NCBI RefSeq assembly: GCF_900114785.1
Contig: NZ_FOUG01000002.1
Span: 434,001 to 498,000 of the forward strand
Direction: 5' to 3'
Origin: Variovorax sp. OV329
GTDB lineage: Bacteria > Pseudomonadota > Gammaproteobacteria > Burkholderiales > Burkholderiaceae_C
DNA length: 64,000 nucleotides
In this document: positions 42,342 to 49,876 of the stretch, in pieces
How the letters are laid out: every line of letters begins with the position of its first letter
Position numbering within the stretch: the stretch's first letter is position 1
Program-made: the position numbers and the translations under genes
The notes under the pieces: generated by a model
Databases searched by the model: none
The model's input: only the letters and a program-made list of their open reading frames with translations
What the model was told of the DNA's origin: nothing

Positions 42342-43277
42342 ATGCCCGAACGCAGCTTCGACCCATTGATGCCCGTGCCGCACCACGGGCGCTTCGACTA
42401 CCAGGCTATCAACGGCCGCAGGGACTACGCCTGGCCCAACGGCGCCCGGCTGGCCGTTTACCTCGGCTTCAACCTGGAGCACTTCGCCTTCGGCGAGGGC
42501 CTGGGCGCCAACATCGGGCCGGCGCATCCGCATCCGGACGTGCTCAACTACTCGTGGCGCGAGTACGGCAACCGGGTCGGCGCCTGGCGCTGCCTCGAAC
42601 TTTTCGACAGCCTGGGCCTGCCCGCGGCCACGCTGCTCAACACTGCCCTGTACGACCACTGCCCCGAGCTGGTGGCCGCCTGCGTCGCGCGCGGCGACGA
42701 GCTGGTGGGCCACGGCCACAGCAACTCGATCCGGCAGGCCGACCTGTCGCAGGCCGACGAGGCCGCGCTGCTGGCCGCGTGCCGCGACCGGATGGAGGCG
42801 CAGAGCGGCGTGCAGCCCGCGGGTTGGCTTTCGCCCTGGATCTCCGAGAGCCATGCCACGCCCGACCTGCTGGCAGAGGCCGGCTACCGCTACACGCTGA
42901 ACTGGGCGCACGACGACCAGCCCGTGCCCATGCGCACCCGCAGCGGGGCCACGCTGTGGTCGGTGCCCTATCCGCAGGAGCTCAACGACATCCCCATGAT
43001 CATCGCGCGCCAGATGGACGCCAAGGACTTCGCCCAGATGGTGATCGACAACACCGACGAGATGCTGTTGCAATCGCGCGCCCAGCCGCTGGTGATGGGC
43101 CTGGCGCTGCATCCCTACATCGTGGGCCAGCCCTACCGCCTGCGGCACCTGCGCCGCGCGCTGGAGCACCTGGGGCGGCTGCGCGATGCCGGCCAGCTGT
43201 GGTTCACCACGCCGGGCGCCATTTGCGGGCACGTGGCGGCGCTGCAGCCGCCCGCGCAGGACGCTGTGGCAAGCTAG
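42342..43277 (+). CDS. Polysaccharide-deacetylase-superfamily hydrolase (PuuE-like)
   Basis: A 311-residue NodB-fold protein related to PuuE allantoinase-type and cyclic-imidase-like members rather than chitin deacetylases. Visible: RLAVYLGFNLEHFAFGEGLG, YGNRVGAWRCLELFDSLGLPAATLLNTALYDHCPE, the metal-site-like VGHGHSNSIRQADLS (His pair near residue 122), SPWISESHATPDLLAEAGYRYTLNW and PLVMGLALHPYIVGQPYRL. Start taken at ATG 42342 (MPERSFDPL); ATG 42306 would add 12 residues. Adjacent transporter and GntR genes suggest it opens an imported cyclic amide, ureide or similar small compound. Confidence 0.8.
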   Translation: MPERSFDPLMPVPHHGRFDYQAINGRRDYAWPNGARLAVYLGFNLEHFAFGEGLGANIGPAHPHPDVLNYSWREYGNRVGAWRCLELFDSLGLPAATLLNTALYDHCPELVAACVARGDELVGHGHSNSIRQADLSQADEAALLAACRDRMEAQSGVQPAGWLSPWISESHATPDLLAEAGYRYTLNWAHDDQPVPMRTRSGATLWSVPYPQELNDIPMIIARQMDAKDFAQMVIDNTDEMLLQSRAQPLVMGLALHPYIVGQPYRLRHLRRALEHLGRLRDAGQLWFTTPGAICGHVAALQPPAQDAVAS

Positions 43278-43310
43278 CGCCTCTTCCGCACCTTTTTCTT
43301 GCGCTGCGCC

Positions 43311-44072
43311 ATGGCCCGTTCTTCCGCTGCCGTCCTTTCCCACGTCGATGCCGCCGCCGACGCGCTTGCGCGCCCGGGCGGCGCCCTGTCTTCCGTCGAG
43401 GAGGGGGACGACCTGGAGTCGCGCATCTACCGCGCGGTGTTCGAGAGCGTGATGAACCAGCGGCTGACGCCCGGCACCAAGCTGCCCGAGCATTCGCTGT
43501 GCGAGCTCTTCGGCGCCAGCCGCGCCACGGTGCGCAAGGTGCTGCAGCGCCTGGCGCACGACCACATCGTGCAGCTGCGGCCCAACCGCGGCGCCATCAT
43601 CGCCATGCCCTCGCCGGAGGAAACCCGGCAGATCTTCGAGGCGCGCCGCGGGCTGGAAGCCATCATCGTCAACCTCGCCACGCAGAACGCCAAGGCGGCC
43701 GACATCGCCAGCCTGCGCCAGCAGCTCAAGGCCGAGCACGAAGCCATGCACCGCTTCGACCAGCCCTCGTGGGCGCGCCTGGCCAGCGGCTTCCACCTGC
43801 GCATGGCGGCCCTGTCGGGCAACCCGATCCTGGAGCGCTACCTGGTGGAGATGGTGTCGCGCTGCTCGCTGATCGTGGCGCTGTACGAGCCACCGGGCAA
43901 TGCGTCCTGCGAACACGACGAGCACGAGCGCATCGTCGACTGCATGGCCAAGGGCGACGCCGCCGGCGCGGTGCAGCTGATGGACGAGCACCTGCGCCAG
44001 CTGGAGCGCAACGTGTCGCTCAAGCGCTCGGCGCCCGAGAAGACGCTGGCGCACCTGCTGGGCATGGCCTGA
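43311..44072 (+). CDS. GntR-family regulator, FCD (FadR) subfamily
   Basis: A 253-residue regulator with winged-helix N-terminal domain (IYRAVFESVMNQRLTPGTKLPEHSLCELFGASRATVRKVLQRLAHDHIVQL, about residues 40-95). The all-helical FCD ligand domain (about 110-240) includes IFEARRGLEAIIVNLAT, FHLRMAALSGNPIL and EHERIVDCMAKGDAAGAVQLMDEHL. Conserved His and Asp residues of FCD domains often bind a metal and a carboxylate ligand. It follows the deacetylase by 33 bp and is the likely binder of the palindrome at 42244. Confidence 0.92.
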   Translation: MARSSAAVLSHVDAAADALARPGGALSSVEEGDDLESRIYRAVFESVMNQRLTPGTKLPEHSLCELFGASRATVRKVLQRLAHDHIVQLRPNRGAIIAMPSPEETRQIFEARRGLEAIIVNLATQNAKAADIASLRQQLKAEHEAMHRFDQPSWARLASGFHLRMAALSGNPILERYLVEMVSRCSLIVALYEPPGNASCEHDEHERIVDCMAKGDAAGAVQLMDEHLRQLERNVSLKRSAPEKTLAHLLGMA

Positions 44073-44134
44073 GCCCACGGAACCGGGACGTGCCGGCTAC
44101 CGTGCCGGCGCCCGAAGGCCTACAGTGGGCGGCC

Positions 44135-45220
44135 ATGAGCGACACACCCCGGCCCGCCGAGCATCCGGCACCCATGGAAGGCGGCGGCGCCTACAACCGC
44201 AACTCCGCCGTGCAGGCCAGCGGCCTGCTGCCGGCGATCGACCTGCTGGAGCAGGCGGCGCGGGCCATGCCCGTGGATGACGGGGCGGGCATCGTCATCG
44301 CGGACTACGGCTCTTCCGCGGGGCGCAATTCGCTGCTGCCCATGGCCACCGCCATCGCCGCGCTGCGTGCGCGCGTCGGCGCGCAAAGGCCCATCTCGGT
44401 GGTGCACACGGACCTGGCCGGCAATGACTTCAGCGCCCTCTTCCGCATGCTGGAGAGCGATCCGCAGAGCTACACCGCGTCGGACCCGGCTGTCTTCCCT
44501 TCGGCGGTGGGCCGCAGCTTCTACGGGCCGGTGTTGCCCGGCAACACGGTCACGCTGGGCTGGAGCTCCTGGGCCGTGCAATGGCTCAGCCGCATTCCCG
44601 CGCCGGTGCCGGACCACGTGCAAGCCGCCTTCAGCCGCGACCCGGCGACCCGCGCCCTCTTCGCGCAACAGGCCGACAGCGACTGGCGCTGCTTCCTCGC
44701 CGAGCGCAGCCGCGAGATGCACCGGGGCGGTCGGCCAGTGGTACTGACCATGGCGAGCGACGACGAAGGACGCTTCGGCTACGAAGCGGTGCTGGCCGCC
44801 ATCTACGGCGGGCTGCTGGCGATGCAGGGCGAGGGCCTGCTCGCCGCGCATGAACTGGCGCGCATGGTCATCCCCACCGTCGGCCGCACGCGGGCCGACT
44901 TCGCCAAGCCCTTCGAACAAAAGGAAGGCGGCAACTTCGAGGGGTTGCGGCTAGCGCAGCTGGAGGTCTTCTCCGGCGAAGACCGCATTTGGGCTGGCTA
45001 CGAGCAGTCGCGCGATGCCAGGGCCTTCGGCGCGAGCTGGGCCGCCTTCTCGCGGGCCTCCGTGTTTCCCACGCTCGCGCTGGGGCTCGAAGCCGAGCCG
45101 GGCGCCGATCGCGTCACCCCCTTCATGGACCGGCTGGAAGAAGAGATGGCGATGCGCCTGGCCGCCACGCCCGAACGCATGCGCATGCCGCTGGCCCGGA
45201 TGGTGCTGACCCGGGCCTGA
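44135..45220 (+). CDS. SABATH-family SAM-dependent carboxyl methyltransferase
   Basis: A 361-residue protein with SABATH (Methyltransf_7) signatures known from plant salicylate, jasmonate and caffeine-pathway methyltransferases. It has GGGAYNRNSAVQASGLLPAI (about 16-35, cofactor and substrate loop), IVIADYGSSAGRNSLLPM (about 52-69, SAM-binding), VHTDLAGNDFSALFRML, FYGPVLPGNTVTLGWSSWAVQWLSRIPAPVP (about 130-160), FLAERSREMHRGGRPVVLTM, and a final MRMPLARMVLTRA. Bacterial homologues are few and mostly uncharacterised. The gene follows the GntR gene by 62 bp in the same direction and is convergent with the SDR remnant. Substrate is probably a small carboxylate, but unknown. Confidence 0.82.
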   Translation: MSDTPRPAEHPAPMEGGGAYNRNSAVQASGLLPAIDLLEQAARAMPVDDGAGIVIADYGSSAGRNSLLPMATAIAALRARVGAQRPISVVHTDLAGNDFSALFRMLESDPQSYTASDPAVFPSAVGRSFYGPVLPGNTVTLGWSSWAVQWLSRIPAPVPDHVQAAFSRDPATRALFAQQADSDWRCFLAERSREMHRGGRPVVLTMASDDEGRFGYEAVLAAIYGGLLAMQGEGLLAAHELARMVIPTVGRTRADFAKPFEQKEGGNFEGLRLAQLEVFSGEDRIWAGYEQSRDARAFGASWAAFSRASVFPTLALGLEAEPGADRVTPFMDRLEEEMAMRLAATPERMRMPLARMVLTRA

Positions 45221-45221
45221 T

Positions 45222-45611
45222 TCATTCACGTGCAGCCGCAGTGGTCTGCACCACCACGTCGGCCGAGCCGGTTTCCCGTACGGTCATCGCGGTATCCACC
45301 GATTGCGGGCACAGGCAAGACACGCGGACGCCCTTGCGGCCATAGGATCCCGCCCAGGGTGCCGAGGACGCCAGCATTCGACACGAAGGCGTCGACCCGC
45401 CGAAGTGCTGGCGAGTCATCGCGACCAGCGATCGAACGTCCGCCTCCTTCGGCCAGCGCCCTTGACCCGAGCGCGCTGCCACGGCCAGTCCGGCCTCGAA
45501 ACTGATGTCCGCCACGTCCACGCCGCTCGCTCCCTCGCGGACAAATCGGTGCGCCAAGGCGGCGCCGCTGCGCCCACCGGTGACGATGGCGACCTTGTTC
45601 GAGAGTCCCAT
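45222..45611 (-). pseudogene. Decayed short-chain dehydrogenase/reductase remnant
   Basis: A 129-residue frame with a real SDR beginning (MGLSNKVAIVTGGRSGAALA, normally TGGGSGIGxA) and a real SDR tail (KGVRVSCLCPQSVDTAMT). The ~120 residues between, including the NAG motif and YxxxK catalytic site, are missing or scrambled (only a short SLVAMTRQHFGGS and LASSAPWAGSYGRKG remain). Normal SDRs are about 250 residues. It follows the DUF2855 gene by 23 bp and was probably its functional partner before internal deletion. It might still be translated as a short protein, but dehydrogenase activity is not expected. Confidence 0.72.
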
Positions 45612-45634
45612 TGGAAGAGTCTCGCTGTTCGCTC

Positions 45635-46726
45635 TCAGAGCACCACCACGTGGCCGCTTCGCGGATCGACCTGGCCGGCGCACAGGTGCGCGAGCAGCGA
45701 CTGGGCCGCGGCAAGTCCTTCTCGCTCCTCGACCTCGAGCCAGGGCCGTGGCCCCTCCTGCACGCGCCGGATGAACGCCATCTGGGCCTCGTTGAAGCGG
45801 CGGTTGACCTCCGCGTGGCCCCAGTCGGTGTTGCGCTTGCGGATCTGCACCGGAGCGAAATAGAAGACCGGCTTGGGGCCAGGTAGCGCCTGCTCGCGCA
45901 GGAAGCCGGTGTTGGCTGCCGAGCCGGCAAAGCAGTCGTAGACCAGCGAGCCGCCGAAGTGATGGTGCACCCGGGCCCGCAGTGCCTCGTCGCCCGAGAA
46001 GTCCACATAGAGAGTCGGCGTGGCCGTGTCGAGTTCTTCCAACTGCTCGTAGCCGAGAGTGCGCTGGTAGCAGCCGAGTCCTTCGACGAAGGCCGCATTT
46101 CGCGGCGAGGTGAGCGCCACCAGTTCGACGCCGCGGGCGCTCTCCAGGCAAAACGCCGTGCCATACGCCGTCTTGCTCGAGGCGCTGGACAGCACGAGCC
46201 GCCGGGCGCCGAAGAAGCCGTTGTCCTGCAGGAAATCGGCCAACATGAAAGACGTAATGAAAAGTGGCCGCAGCAGCATCTGCAGGTTCTCGTCGGCGGA
46301 CCGGTAGGCGGGATCATGGCTGACGCGGGTGTACTGGTTGTAGGCCGAGACCAGCGCCTGGCGATGCTGCGCGCCGTCATAGAAGCCGCGTTCGCTTACG
46401 CGCACCGGCTGCATGCGCAGATGGCTGGCAAGGGGGAAGTAGCCGTAGAAGCGCTCACCTGGCTCCACGCCGGAAACGGTGGAGGCCACCACGTCGGCGA
46501 AGCCCCAGGCCGGCACGTGTCCCCATCCCTCCTCGCCCGTGGGGAAGAAGTTCCAGTACTGCATCGCGTCTCCGAAGGCGGCGTACGTGATGTTGTTCGT
46601 GGTCAGTGCCACGCGGCGCACCGCGAGTAGCGCCTCGCCGTCCGAGAGGGGCGCGGCGTCGAGGGTCTGCAGGCGGCTGTGGTTCAATGCACGCTTGTCG
46701 GTAAGCAGGCGTTCGATGGTCGGCAT
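45635..46726 (-). CDS. DUF2855-family protein
   Basis: A 363-residue cytoplasmic protein of the DUF2855 family, whose fold resembles a medium-chain dehydrogenase/reductase-like protein. Seen: LTTNNITYAAFGDAMQYWNFFP near residues 42-62, EEGWGHVPAWGFADVV, ERFYGYFPLASHL, and SSASSKTAYGTAFCLE as a candidate nucleotide-binding stretch about 186-201. Substrate and reaction unknown. It is divergent from the TetR gene with 75 bp between, and the SDR remnant follows in the same direction. Confidence 0.85.
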   Translation of the reverse strand: MPTIERLLTDKRALNHSRLQTLDAAPLSDGEALLAVRRVALTTNNITYAAFGDAMQYWNFFPTGEEGWGHVPAWGFADVVASTVSGVEPGERFYGYFPLASHLRMQPVRVSERGFYDGAQHRQALVSAYNQYTRVSHDPAYRSADENLQMLLRPLFITSFMLADFLQDNGFFGARRLVLSSASSKTAYGTAFCLESARGVELVALTSPRNAAFVEGLGCYQRTLGYEQLEELDTATPTLYVDFSGDEALRARVHHHFGGSLVYDCFAGSAANTGFLREQALPGPKPVFYFAPVQIRKRNTDWGHAEVNRRFNEAQMAFIRRVQEGPRPWLEVEEREGLAAAQSLLAHLCAGQVDPRSGHVVVL

Positions 46727-46764
46727 GGCTTCAGTTCGGTTGTGGTGGACACGCCCACTGTATG

Positions 46765-46781
46765 GCGCCCTCGCTGGGCGC
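46765..46781. promoter_or_regulatory. Inverted repeat between DUF2855 and TetR genes
   Basis: GCGCCC (46765-46770), 5-base spacer TCGCT, GGGCGC (46776-46781). It lies midway between divergent starts at 46726 and 46802, the expected location for a TetR operator. A short GC-rich inverted repeat can occur by chance. Confidence 0.35.
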
Positions 46782-46801
46782 GGGTTCGGATTCGCCGCGC
46801 C

Positions 46802-47416
46802 ATGAACAAGCCCCTGAAACGCCCCTCGCAGGCCCGGGCGCGGTTCACCGTTCAGGCCATCTACGACGCGTTTGTTCGGATATGGCAGCGCGACGGATGG
46901 GATCGGCTCACCACGCGCTCGGTGGCGCTGGAGACCGGCATCTCGGTCGGTACCCTCTACGAATACTTCCCCAACAAGCTGGCGCTGCTCTCCGGTTACG
47001 TCCGGCATGGTGTGGAGCGCCTGGTGGCCGCCATTGACGGCGAGGCTGTGGCGCCGCGAGGCCTCGCGTGGCAGGAGAGGCTGCGGCGGGCGGTGCGGCT
47101 CACATGCGGCGTGGACGCACCGGAGCTCGCCTGGTTACATCCTGACATGCTGGCCTTGGAGGGCCAGGTGGCAGAACCGAAACATAACAGGCGGGTGCAC
47201 GATGAACTGCTGGCCGTGTGGACCCGCGTGTTCGCAGCCTGCGATGACCTTCCCCATCCACCAGCATCGGAAACAGTCCGCGCGCTTGTGATAGCCCTGT
47301 GGGGTGGCCGCCGCTATGCGCTACTGCTGCAACTGGATCTGGACAGTGCGCGCTCATGGGCATCGGAGATGGATCGCTGGTGCGTCGGAGTGGTGGATGG
47401 ATCGCTGACTACTTGA
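46802..47416 (+). CDS. TetR-family transcriptional regulator
   Basis: A 204-residue repressor with N-terminal TetR helix-turn-helix (FTVQAIYDAFVRIWQRDGWDRLTTRSVALETGISVGTLYEYFPNKLALL, about residues 16-63). The helical ligand domain has DAPELAWLHPDMLALEGQVAEPKHNRRVHDELLAVWTRVF. The two conserved halves of the HTH are intact. It probably controls the divergent DUF2855/SDR unit and itself. Ligand unknown. Confidence 0.92.
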   Translation: MNKPLKRPSQARARFTVQAIYDAFVRIWQRDGWDRLTTRSVALETGISVGTLYEYFPNKLALLSGYVRHGVERLVAAIDGEAVAPRGLAWQERLRRAVRLTCGVDAPELAWLHPDMLALEGQVAEPKHNRRVHDELLAVWTRVFAACDDLPHPPASETVRALVIALWGGRRYALLLQLDLDSARSWASEMDRWCVGVVDGSLTT

Positions 47417-47546
47417 AGCGATCACGGCGGAAGCCACGGCGCGTCTGTGTCGGCGAAATGCTGACACCACATGTCAAACCTCACTGACAGATGCTAGTTT
47501 GCGCTTCAGGTAGCCTTCTGCGCGCTGATTTTTGAGAGGAGCGCAT

Positions 47547-47843
47547 ATGTCCGTCGAGTTCTTGAGGCAGGTGGCTGCCACCCCTCTCCCCCGGTCGTAC
47601 AACGCGAAGCAGGATGTTGATGCCATCAAGGTCTTGCGCCAAGCTGGCTTGGTCCTCGCGATGGTGAATGAACCGCCGGAGGGCGGCGCCCGGGTATTCG
47701 CCGTGACCGACAAAGGCCGCGAGGAGCTGCTGCGGATTCACTATCCGGAAAGCCCCAAGGCTTCCCGCTCCCGCGGGTTCCGCTTGCCGCAAGTCGCACT
47801 CCGGGCACGGGACGCCCTCAAGCGAAGCATTGGTCCCGGATAG
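47547..47843 (+). CDS. Small winged-helix-like protein of unknown function
   Basis: A 98-residue protein starting MSVEFLRQVAATPLPRSYN, preceded by GAGAGGAG about 6 bp upstream. The pattern DAIKVLRQAGLVLAMVNEPPEGGARVFAVTDKGREELLRI reads like a compact winged helix (helix, helix, beta-hairpin), but no family can be named. A basic tail (LRARDALKRSIG) follows. Solitary gene downstream of TetR. Confidence 0.65.
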   Translation: MSVEFLRQVAATPLPRSYNAKQDVDAIKVLRQAGLVLAMVNEPPEGGARVFAVTDKGREELLRIHYPESPKASRSRGFRLPQVALRARDALKRSIGPG

Positions 47844-48273
47844 TTGCAGCAGTCTCATGGCCCAGTTCGTCCCCCGCTTCACCGCAGTCCGTAGAAAGTA
47901 GAAAGGAGTTGATCGTGCGTGCGAGAGTTGGCTCTTCATTCCCCGGAAACCCAGGACGGCCTTCCATGCGGATGAGAGTTCGCATCAGGCGGCCTCTTCT
48001 GAGCGAGACGCAGCTTCAGGCGTATTTCTTCGCTCGTGAAACGGTGCGCCGCGCCAAGCGGGCCTCCGAGTTCTTCCAGCCAGCGCAGGGACTCGGGCGC
48101 TTGCATGAAGGCGGCATCCGTCCGTAAATGGATTGCTAGCACCCGAGGGCTCGCGCGCGCCTGTAGTCCTGAGGTCGAGGTCCAGACACGCTGCCTTTTT
48201 GCGTGAGGTTGCGCTCCACTGGCAGCGGCGTCGTAGATCCACCATCAGCGCCCTTGCCTTGGGGCAGGCCGAG
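47844..48273. other. Gene-poor gap between the small winged-helix-like gene and the cytochrome c gene
   Basis: About 430 bp. It holds one doubtful minus-strand frame, 47936-48142, with a GTG start and an internal ATG at 48106: MQAPESLRWLEELGGPLGA reads like protein, but no family or ribosome site was recognised. Nothing else was seen. Confidence 0.5.
47936..48142 (-). CDS. Doubtful small protein gene
   Basis: A 68-codon frame from a GTG, or 56 codons from ATG 48106. The middle part (PESLRWLEELGGPLGAAHRF, EEIRLKLRLAQK) has amphipathic helices and reasonable codon use, unlike the arginine-rich frames on the other strand. It has no recognised family, and could be the start of a decayed gene. 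Confidence 0.28.
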   Translation of the reverse strand: MLAIHLRTDAAFMQAPESLRWLEELGGPLGAAHRFTSEEIRLKLRLAQKRPPDANSHPHGRPSWVSGE

Positions 48274-48609
48274 TCAGTGGTTCGTCGAGTTCACCACGTA
48301 GCGCACCACGGCTTGGATCTGTGCATCACTCAACGCGGTGCCAAAGGCTGGCATCGGGCCCATGCCGTTTCGCAGCACGGTCTCGACTCGCTTGGCGTCG
48401 GGACGCATCTCGTCGAGATCGGGCCCGATCGCGCCGGTCGAGCCGGCGTCCTTGAGCGCGTGACACAGTGCGCAGGCAGGCAACGGGCCCGCGCCCTTGA
48501 CGAAGATCTGGCGGCCCTCGGCCACGTCCGCCTGGGCAAAGCACAGGGTCGGGCTGGCCACAAACGCCAGCAGCGCCAGAGCGCGCTTGGACATCACCGG
48601 GAGCTTCAT
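48274..48609 (-). CDS. c-type cytochrome subunit, probable electron acceptor of the sulfite-oxidase-like enzyme
   Basis: A 111-residue periplasmic class I cytochrome c. Signal peptide RALALLAFVASPTLCFA cleaves near residue 25; one haem motif CALCH (about residues 46-50) and a distal Met candidate in GMGPMPAFG. The arrangement resembles SorB, the haem partner of SorA-type sulfite dehydrogenase. Its start overlaps the molybdoenzyme stop by 4 bp (ATGA), so the two are translationally coupled. Confidence 0.88.
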   Translation of the reverse strand: MKLPVMSKRALALLAFVASPTLCFAQADVAEGRQIFVKGAGPLPACALCHALKDAGSTGAIGPDLDEMRPDAKRVETVLRNGMGPMPAFGTALSDAQIQAVVRYVVNSTNH

Positions 48610-49838
48610 GCGGCCTGGATCTTTACGGCGTGATCGCGCCAGCTGCTGTTGATGTAGCCGGCCCGGTTCTCCACGCGGTTCTCGATTTGCACGTTGCCCT
48701 TGACGTCGGTGATGCGGCTGGTGACCAAGTGGGCGCCGGGCGACAATTTGACGTTCAACGCGAACTGGCGCCATGCGAAGCGGCCAAGGTCCGGGCCGAC
48801 CAACTCGGCGCGCGCCCACGTCGCGCCGCCATCGGTGGACACGTCCACATGGCGCACGGCATGCACGCCACCGAAGGCCACGCCCTGGATGGCGACCGTC
48901 TCGCCCGCCTTGACCTGGCTGTCGGGCAGCGGCAGGTTGACCCATGACTTGGGCGGCATCTGCCACACGGACGGATCGGTGGGACGTACCGACTTCTCCG
49001 ATGCAGGCGTCATGCGATAGTCGGTCTGCTGGATGGCCGAATCGCTTTCCTCGGAACCGAAGGCCAGGCGCTTGACGTACTTCACGCTGTTCACGCCGGT
49101 GAACCCAGGGACCACCAGGCGCAGGGGGCCGCCGTGGGCCAGCGGAATGGGCTCGCCGTTGATCTGCCAGGCCAGGATCGCATCCTCCATGGCCTCCAGG
49201 GGCACGCTGCGCTCAACACGGGACTTCGGATCGATGCCGGCAGGCAATACCTCGCCGCCGGTACCTGTCATGAACCTGGCGCCCTTGAGCAAGCCGCCCT
49301 GTGCTGCGACGAGCTCCCGCACAGGAACGCCAGTGAACATGACGCAGCCCGCAGCACCCGTCGTCCAAGGCGTGCCGCTGGGCTTGCTCGGGAAGAAGCC
49401 CCGGCCGTTGCCGCTGCACTGGAGCACCATGGTCACCGTCTCGCTCTTCCTCTTTTTCAGCTCGCCAAGGGTGAACTGCCTGGGAACGCGCACGCCTTCT
49501 ACGCTCACGACCCACTCGTCGGGCTTGGCCATGATGTCGGCCGATGGCGGCGCGAGGTTGTTGCGCACGTACAGTTGGTTCACGGTGGTGACTGCGCCCA
49601 TCCCGGCCGCACCTCGTCGCATCTCGATCGTGTTGGTACTGTGCACGATCATCGAGCCCGGGTCCTTGAATGCGGCATAGGCGGGCAGCGGCCTGGCTGC
49701 CGGTGCGGCCTGTGCGAAGGCGCGCTGCAGGGGCGCCACGGCCGACATGGCGGCAGCCGATGATGCGCCGCAGAGCAGTGCGCGACGCACAGCGTTCGGA
49801 TGGGCTTGCGGTGGCGGGTCGAGAAGGGCGTTGTCCAT
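48606..49838 (-). CDS. Sulfite-oxidase-family molybdopterin oxidoreductase (SorA-like)
   Basis: A 410-residue periplasmic enzyme. The leader RRALLCGASSAAAMSAVAPLQRAFAQA resembles a Tat signal (twin Arg, hydrophobic stretch, AQA cleavage). The molybdenum-ligand Cys lies in VLQCSGNGRGFFP near residue 142. Also typical are GAAGCVMFTGVPVRELV, GGPLRLVVPGFTGVNSVKYVKRL and a C-terminal Mo-co_dimer domain (VAIQGVAFGGVHAVRHVDVSTDGGATW). Sulfite oxidation is the family prototype, but YedY-like protein methionine sulfoxide reductase or another sulfur substrate is possible. Fourth gene of the AraC-controlled operon, coupled to the cytochrome c. Confidence 0.9.
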   Translation of the reverse strand: MDNALLDPPPQAHPNAVRRALLCGASSAAAMSAVAPLQRAFAQAAPAARPLPAYAAFKDPGSMIVHSTNTIEMRRGAAGMGAVTTVNQLYVRNNLAPPSADIMAKPDEWVVSVEGVRVPRQFTLGELKKRKSETVTMVLQCSGNGRGFFPSKPSGTPWTTGAAGCVMFTGVPVRELVAAQGGLLKGARFMTGTGGEVLPAGIDPKSRVERSVPLEAMEDAILAWQINGEPIPLAHGGPLRLVVPGFTGVNSVKYVKRLAFGSEESDSAIQQTDYRMTPASEKSVRPTDPSVWQMPPKSWVNLPLPDSQVKAGETVAIQGVAFGGVHAVRHVDVSTDGGATWARAELVGPDLGRFAWRQFALNVKLSPGAHLVTSRITDVKGNVQIENRVENRAGYINSSWRDHAVKIQAA

Positions 49839-49876
49839 GTGGGTCTCGTCTTGTTGGTAGTTCGGCTTCGTGGGTC

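Noticed and set aside
45232..45253. GTGCAG ... CTGCAC inverted repeat after the methyltransferase gene
   Set aside because: Six base pairs within the end of the SDR remnant; no supporting context.
47909..48127. 72-codon plus-strand frame
   Set aside because: Arginine-rich shadow of the more protein-like minus-strand frame in the same place; no family.
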